Shown here: piece after piece, positions 57,974 to 64,000 of the stretch
How positions within the stretch are numbered: position 1 is the stretch's first letter
Layout: the number at the start of each line of letters is the position of its first letter
Source: Begonia masoniana
Taxonomy: Eukaryota; Streptophyta; Magnoliopsida; Cucurbitales; Begoniaceae
Direction of reading: 5' to 3'
DNA length: 64,000 bases
Assembly: GCA_022432975.1 (NCBI GenBank)
Contig: CM039509.1
Span: 1,605,982 to 1,669,981 of the forward strand
The notes under the pieces: generated by a model
What the model was told of the DNA's origin: nothing
Database searches by the model: none
Seen by the model: the letters and a program-made list of their open reading frames with translations, nothing else
Translations under genes and position numbers: made by a program

Positions 57974-58050
57974 ACTGAAATCACTGTGAAGCATTCGAAG
58001 AAAAAGAAAACCCAGAAAATGGTCTGATAAAAAGCGTCCTCGAAAATGAC

Positions 58051-58520
58051 CCAGAAGAAGCTAAATAGTCAGAATAGACAGTGGCTAGAAAGGAGGCGCT
58101 TGTAACAAACTGCATGTTGTTCCATCTCTGCCGGAACAGAAGACCGCCAGGAGTAGTCTGGACATTTCGAGTACCCTTTCTTAAACACGAACAGAGGAAG
58201 GATTCGGCCCTCTCCTGGTAACCTTCAAACACAGAGTTATGTTTTCCAGCTCTCCCTTGCATCAGAAACTACGAAAAGAAAAAATTATCAGAATCTACAA
58301 TGTTTCTAACAGAATAATTGCCGGAATTAGAAGACGACGACGAAAAAGTGATTACCTTGAAAACAAGAGTTTGAACTCCGGCGTACTTGACGTCCCAACC
58401 AAACTCCGTCATGCTCCACCCAGTTCCGCCCATTGAATCGCCATTTTCTCCGAGGTAGTTCAAGTAATATTGGTTGTTCGTCGCTTGGTACAGCCACGCA
58501 GCAGCCCATAGCAACTCATC
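58051..58520 (-). pseudogene. Captured two-exon fragment of a GH9 endoglucanase gene
   Basis: On the minus strand an exon at 58520-58356 encodes 55 residues (DELLWAAAWLYQATNNQYYL ... YAGVQTLVFK). A 87-bp intron with GT and AG ends follows, and a second exon from 58268 to about 58051 reads FLMQGRAGKHNSVFEGYQER ... WNNMQFVTSASFLATVYSDY. This is the central part of plant glycosyl hydrolase family 9 endoglucanases, which cut beta-1,4-glucan. The 5' acceptor of the first exon is kept too. The catalytic C-terminal signatures are not included, so it cannot be a working cellulase. Because the intron is kept, the source was genomic DNA, not cDNA. The frame stays open across both exons. Confidence 0.88.
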
Positions 58521-59040
58521 CTGCAAATTCCCAAATTGACTGAAAAATTGGAGAGAGGGAGAGGGGTAGTTGGTAATTTTAAAAAAACATCTGTCAATTT
58601 TAACTGAAAAATTGACGGCAGGGTTTGAATTGCAAACGTTTTATACGTTAGGGTTTGATTGGGTACAAAACAAACGTTAGGTACCAAATGGTCACTGACC
58701 CCATACGTTGGAGTCTAAATGGTACTTTTCCCTTTTAGTTAATTATTTTTAGGGTTATAAATTAAATGAGTTTTTAAGGGAGAGGACGGTCGGTTCAACT
58801 GAACCGACCATCCTCTTCGATAGACGACAAAAAAATTTGTCAAAACCGAAGAGGACGATCCATCCAGCTGGACCGGCCGTCCTCTCCGGGGAGGACAGTC
58901 GGTTCATCTCTATCTCAAGGTTCAATTTGATTATTTTTTATATTTTGAGGTTTGGTTAGATGAATAGTAAATTTTAAGAGTTTTTTTTTTTTAAATCAAT
59001 ATTTTAAGGTTTAAAATAAATAAAAAAACCCTTTAATAAA

Positions 59041-60248
59041 TAATACACTGTGTCACTTTAAAATATGAAAATAGAATATAAAACCTGATAAATTTAGTAT
59101 TAAATATTTGAATGGATGTGTTCACGCCGAGTGTCACTTTACTCGGTGAGTTTTTAAGATAAAGTTATTTAATATTCATATTTATTTTGAAAATTATTGT
59201 GATGTTCATCAAAACTTAACGCGTCAACCTTTTTTTTTTTTTTTATTAATATTTTATTGTGAGAATCACGACCATCACAATCGCAATCAACGACTTGTCT
59301 GAAAATTTTCTCTTCAGGATAATGTCTGGAGAGCTCTGTTTAACGGGTTTGAGTTATTTATGAAGGATTGTGTCTTTAATGGAGGTTTTAATAAAGTTTA
59401 GAAGATTAAAACTCCACAATTTTCTAAATTTATCGTAGTCTGCCCAAAAGACGTGAGAAAGCCGTCGTCGCCGTGTGTATTAATGTAGTCAAACTTTTGT
59501 TTCTTCTGCTGGTAAACTGGGTTGCCAATCGCCATGAATGGATTTGGAGGTTTCAGAGCTTTATGGGTTCTAATGGTGGAGTAGTTACTAGTTTGAAGCA
59601 AAAAACTGCAAGTAGATTCCAGTTCGAGTTGAGGGTATGTCTGATTTCATCCTAGCTTCTGAAAGTTTCTTCCTTTTTGTTTCCTTTTTTATAGAGAAAT
59701 CGCTCGTCAATAATCAATCTTCAGAAACATTGAAATTTTCAATTCCTATGTCAATTTCTTGGTATTTATACGTCTTATTGATGGTATGTGCATTAAGCTT
59801 ACAAATTCTGTGGTGCCTTAACATTTTCTTCTAAATTTTCATTTTCTTTGTTTAATTAAACATTTTTTTTTCTGCTCAGAGAGCTGTTGGAATTTCATAA
59901 ACATTCCAAGTTGGAAAGGGTAGTGTGCTTGTTCATGTCTTGAAGTAAGGTCGAAACTGAATAAGATAAAAAGAAGAACTTTTAGTACCAGTTAGCCCTG
60001 AAGACGTGGGAGAGCTCTCTAGCTCTAGTTCTGTTTAGAGATATAAATCTTCTTCTTTTTGCATTCAATACGAATGTTTTTGGTTAAAGAATTGATTATT
60101 TCTGTCATTTTTTTGGCCTAATTTTCTATCTTATAAACAAACATACATTTATTTCCACTTGAAATGTAGTTTAGCTCGAAATTCCTATTGTGAATTCCTG
60201 CAATTTTAATGTGTGATTCTTCATTTTGGCATGTCCAGTTGAGTGAGA
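59041..60248. promoter_or_regulatory. Upstream region and probable non-coding 5' exon of the CNGC gene
   Basis: An acceptor-like site (tgtccag) lies 9-10 bases before the CNGC start codon. A donor-like site (gagg|gtatgt) near 59635 follows an exon-like stretch from about 59460. This suggests a leader exon and an intron of about 600 bp. No TATA box was assigned. Confidence 0.45.
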
Positions 60249-62317
60249 ATGGCTGGTGTTGATAAAGACGATATTCCAATGCTTTCAGACACAAACCCAT
60301 CACTGTATGATGAACAAGTGAATTCTCAGTTCGGGTCATTTAATTCATCGCCACGAAATGCATCAGTTTTAGTTCCGATCGAAGGTAATCTCGTTAGCTA
60401 TACGGGCCCTCTACGGAGTGAAAGAAAAGCCCCTTTTCCACAGATGAGTGGTCCTTTATTAATCATGCATAACCCTGTGGGAGGAGGATTTCAGTCGAAT
60501 ACAAGTAATTCAGAGCAATCAACAAAAGAACCAATGAAGGAAAATTTTCGTTCTCGGGAGGTAAACGGCGGGACAGGTTGGTCCAATAGAAACGATGGCA
60601 GAAAAAATGAACATTTGTTGAAGTTTCAATTGGGACAGTGTAATGATCCTTATTGTACGACATGCCCAACCTACAATATCAAAACTGCACAGCAGAAGAG
60701 CTCAAGAGTCTCTGGCACTTTTGAACACAAGGTTTGTTTTCCTGTTATTATTATTGTTTTCTGTTCTGAGAAATGGAGGTCCTATATTGTTAAATTAGAA
60801 TTTTAGATACTTCTTTAAGGCGATAATCAGGATTAACTGCTCTTAAAACTTTTAGCTCATCGAGTTTAACGTTAACTGTCATCAAACAAGTCATATCTGC
60901 ATGTTTGTTGACTTCATGATATTTTAAGCTTTCTGCAAAACTCTGTACAACTAATATTTGTACAATCATTTTAATTTATCCACAATGGTGGTATACAACA
61001 TTATCGTTGATCCCGAAGAATACAATTTTTTCAATGAGTTTGTGCAGTTTCATAATGCTTTCTATGGGGACGCAAAAGGCTGGGCAAGGAAGTTTTGGTC
61101 TTATATTCCAAGAGTCATGAATCCTCATACGAAAATTATCCAAAAGTGGAACAAGTTTTTTGTTATTTCTTGTTTGGTGGCGATCTTTTTGGACCCGTTA
61201 TTTTTCTTCCTACTCTCTGTCCAACAGGTATAGAAATCTGATCAAATTCTTCTTTTCTTGTGCAATTTATATGTTTAAACCTGTTGCATTGTTTTTTAAC
61301 GGGTTTATCTACTAAAATGCCTCTGTTAGCCTTGTAAGTCCTTGGTATTCCAAAAGTCTGATACATAATCATAGAAACAAGTCAAATTCTTGGAAATGGG
61401 AGTATACTTCTCTAACTTTTGTGGAATTCATTTGATTTCTACTTTTGTCTTTGTATTATACCAAAATGTAACTCATGTTTCCAGCTTAATATTTCCTGAA
61501 AAATGTAGTTTTCTTTTTGTTCTTTTTTTTTATTATTTTTTGTTTATCCACTCGAGTATTGTTGTTTTCCCTCTTATGAACATATTTTCAATTCGTCAAA
61601 TATAATATCTTCCGGGGTAACTAATTATATCAATACTGCAGGAGAATAAGTGCATAGTTATAGATTGGCCCATGACTACAGCTCTGGTGGTTTTCCGAAG
61701 CATGACTGATTTCATTTACGTTCTCCACATCCTTCTTCAGGTTCTCTCCTTCACATTGTTTTATTACCCTTTTTGCCTGCAGAAAAATTGTATGTTCTTA
61801 TTAAATTGTGAATTTTTTCTTTTAAGAATACATTAGTAATGACATTTCAAGGAATTTAGTTAATTATTGTTCTTGTTATAACATTTGAACCTGTTATAAC
61901 TTACTATGCATTGAACGAGTTAACATTTTGAGCTCAAAAAATGGAGAAGGTTTTGGATTCCTAATTTTTCCCTTACTGTTCTTTCTATTTATGTTATTTA
62001 CATCATTTTATTTACTTCTCAGACTTATTACCTCATTATGAAAAAAAGTATTATCCATACAAGTGCAATTTAGATTCAAGATCCAAATTTTTTCTGTATC
62101 TGGAAAACTTGGTTTGCTAGCTTCCATGATTATGCTTGTACCCTCTTAAATTTTTATACTTTTTTTGTGTTTTCTCCAGTTCAGGTTAGCCTATGTGGCT
62201 CCGGAGTCTAGAGTAGTTGGTGCAGGAGAGTTAGTGGACCATCCCAAGAAAATTGCTCTGAATTACCTTCGTGGTTTCTTTGTTGTTGACTTATTTGCAG
62301 CATTGCCTCTGCCTCAG
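60249..62317 (+). CDS. CNGC20: Cyclic nucleotide-gated ion channel, CNGC19/20 group, N-terminal part
   Basis: Plant CNGCs are tetrameric cation (often Ca2+) channels with calmodulin and cyclic-nucleotide-binding sites. Four coding exons are present: 60249-60731, 61048-61227, 61642-61740 and 62180-62317, all phase 0, giving 300 residues. The long N-terminal region carries DKDDIPML and VSYTGPLRSERK, and the cysteine motif CNDPYCTTCPTY (about residue 140) is typical of the 19/20 branch. Next come MNPHTKIIQKWNKFF, S1 (VISCLVAIFLDPLFFFLL), S2 (VVFRSMTDFIYVLHILLQ), FRLAYVAPESRVVGAGELV and S3 (FFVVDLFAALPLPQ). The pore, C-linker and nucleotide-binding domain should follow but are absent before the gap. 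A broken gene and a misassembly cannot be told apart here. The choice of 20 over 19 is a guess. Confidence 0.88.
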
Positions 62318-62343
62318 GTCTCTCTCTCTCTCTCTCTCTCTCT
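62318..62343. repeat. CT microsatellite at a CNGC splice donor
   Basis: A CT repeat starts within the donor itself (CAG|GTCTCTCTC), so repeat length changes fall next to the splice site. Confidence 0.9.
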
Positions 62344-62460
62344 GCATCAAGTTTATGTTTAATTGGGAATAGTAATTTTAATTGAAAAAAAAAAAAAAAA
62401 AAAAATGGTCAAGTAATGAGTAGCGACCCGGTTCAGTAATTCGGGGCGTTACAGCAGGAA

Positions 62461-62768
62461 GCACTAGAGACGTTAAATCTCGATGTAACGTGCATGAAGC
62501 ACTAGAGGATTTAACGTCTCGATGTTAAGTGCAGGACGCAACTAGATAGATTAAATTGCGCGATGTTAAAGTGCATGCCGCACTAGAGGATATAAGTTCT
62601 CGATGTTAAGTGCAGGGAAGCACTAGAGAGTTAAATGCCCGATGTTAAAGTGCTGACAATAGAGGATTTAACGTCCGATGTTTAAGGGCACGTGGCACTC
62701 GAGGGTTGAACGCCCGAGTTAAGTGCGAGTCGCACTAGAGGGTGAACGCCTTGTTGTTAACGTGCATA
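62461..62768. repeat. Eight imperfect tandem copies of a 39-bp hairpin-prone unit
   Basis: Units of 37-42 bp follow the pattern GCAC-tagagga-TTAAC-gtctcgat-GTTAA-GTGC, so most can fold on themselves. The array is preceded by ggttcagtaattcggggcgttaca (62430-62453), which resembles an LTR end. GC content is higher than in the adjacent CNGC intron. Confidence 0.8.
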
Positions 62769-63247
62769 AGCAAATGGTGGAAACGTATGTGTTGTGCTGA
62801 AGTGTGGTGGCATTGTTGTGTGGTGTGGCATTGTCTGGCGTGGCAAAGAATAGGCATCCTTTCGAGTGGGGCAAAATCTGTGTTGTGTTTCGTGTGTTGT
62901 GTGTTTGGTTGTTTTGTTCAGTGGTATGTGTAGCTTGCCATCTATTGGTTGTCTATGTTAATCATACTTGCTAAGCGTAAGCTTACGTGTGGGTGGTTTG
63001 GTCTGTGGTGTAGGGTAACGATGCGGTTACAGGTGAGCTGAGCGAGTGACATGACTTGGGAGCCGTCGGAGAACGGGGCATGCGGTGCGGCAGTGTCGGG
63101 GCACCTCGACCTGGTCTTCGGAGAAGGTGGGTTTTTGTATTTTGGGTAGGATTGTAAATGTCTGCTTGTAAGTTGATGGAAAATGTGTAGTTCTTTTTTG
63201 GGTGGATGGCGAGGTGTATTCGTTGTATTTAGTCATAGTTAGGGTGA
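62769..63247. other. GT-rich sequence up to the gap, unassigned
   Basis: Rich in gtgtggtgtg-type motifs and, from 63010, GC-rich. No protein or RNA gene was recognised. Together with the tandem array it may belong to one retrotransposon. Confidence 0.4.
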
Positions 63248-63347
63248 NNNNNNNNNNNNNNNNNNNNNNNNNNNNNNNNNNNNNNNNNNNNNNNNNNNNN
63301 NNNNNNNNNNNNNNNNNNNNNNNNNNNNNNNNNNNNNNNNNNNNNNN
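63248..63347. other. Assembly gap (100 N)
   Basis: Exactly 100 Ns, a gap of unknown size, downstream of the fourth CNGC exon. Confidence 1.
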
Positions 63348-64000
63348 TGTCCAACAGTGGTCATCTACAAAGAAAGAAAAAGAATTAGGAAGTCAGCGAA
63401 AAGTATGAATCAGTCTAATTATGCCTGCTTCATGCTTATAGGATCTTCTGGATTATGCACTTGGGTTTTAACTATTGAAGAAATTTCAACGGCAAAATGG
63501 CTATTATCAGACGATGGCGTCAAAGAAAGAACAGAAACGGAGAAAAACAAAGAAGAGCAAATGGACAGCACCAAGCCGAAATCAAGGGAGTGTTGTACGC
63601 CAGTTATGGACATGAAAAAAATTATGGATGTCCAGCCAAGACGTCCATCAGAGAATTCAATGAAGCAAAACACTCGTCGGCGAGGAATCTTAGGCCAAGC
63701 TGCGGTGAGTGTTTTGGAGCTCCACACAAACAGAGACACCGCCGGGCAAAAAACCGACTGGAAGCTCCGGTTGACGAACACAAACAGATCAAGGACCAAT
63801 CACTCGGGCAGAGTGGGTCGCCGAAGTTCTGGCGTTTACGAAGGCAACTGCCAAGGGGGAAAAGCAAAAGCCGATCGAGGGAGGCCCAGAATGAAGATTG
63901 CCGACTGTGGAACGGAAGGAAACCCAACGGCGATTCTATAGTTGCAGTCGGCGACTTGATTGGGCTGAGCTTTGGGTCCAAAAAGATGGGCTGACAATTT
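63348..64000. other. Unassigned sequence after the gap
   Basis: Open frames exist on both strands (for example 63357-63941 plus and 63622-63981 minus), but their translations show no recognisable domain and they overlap each other. It does not continue the CNGC coding sequence in any frame I could see. Confidence 0.4.

Noticed and set aside
58051..58520. A functional endoglucanase gene
   Set aside because: Only the central part is present, between MULE arms, without the catalytic C-terminal signatures or an N-terminus.
63357..63994. Long overlapping open frames after the second gap
   Set aside because: Several frames on both strands are open at once, with no recognisable domain; GC-rich chance frames are the simpler explanation.

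Overview
This is a stretch of nuclear genome from a flowering plant. The genes have many short exons, AT-rich introns and plant-specific families, and the space between them is full of nested LTR retrotransposons and DNA transposons. The protein sequences fit a eudicot. They feel cucurbit-like to me, but nothing in the window proves the species. Two runs of exactly 100 Ns (33593-33692 and 63248-63347) are scaffold gaps, so gene order across them is provisional. Six host genes can be modelled to exon level and each gives an in-frame CDS: mitochondrial-type dihydroorotase PYR4 (+, 3032-6326), RHL1 of the plant topoisomerase VI complex (-, 16573-7458), succinyl-CoA ligase alpha (+, 17928-23588), the oligosaccharyltransferase catalytic subunit STT3B (+, 24722-29735), a plastid UV-B-induced/DUF760 protein (+, 52241-54692), and the first four coding exons of a CNGC19/20-type cyclic-nucleotide-gated channel (+, 60249-62317), which is cut off by the second gap. 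They are unrelated housekeeping or signalling genes and do not form a pathway cluster. PYR4 and RHL1 converge; RHL1 and the succinyl-CoA ligase gene diverge from a shared upstream region that carries a 466-bp MITE. Layout: 1-2.5 kb, copia RNase H remnant split by a hAT-like element; 3-30 kb, four genes with old TE pieces in introns; 30-33.6 kb, poorly explained DNA and one unidentified exon-like stretch; 33.7-37.6 kb, decayed copia element; 37.8-39 kb, Mutator-type transposase remnant; 40.2-46.3 kb, a young SIRE-type element with paired 1167-bp LTRs and gag-protease but no polymerase; 47.8-51.0 kb, a second small copia element with a solo LTR in its gag; 52-54.7 kb, the UV-B gene; 56.9-59.0 kb, a Mutator-like element nested around a second one that carries a two-exon piece of a GH9 endoglucanase gene (Pack-MULE); 60-64 kb, the CNGC gene, a hairpin-prone tandem repeat, the gap and unassigned DNA. 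The strongest observations are (1) the nested Pack-MULE, both layers of which keep perfect 9-bp target duplications; (2) a U12-type AT-AC intron that is needed to keep RHL1 in frame; (3) the SIRE-type element that has lost pol but inserted recently; and (4) several insertions dissected to their exact target duplications. No tRNA, rRNA or CRISPR array was recognised.
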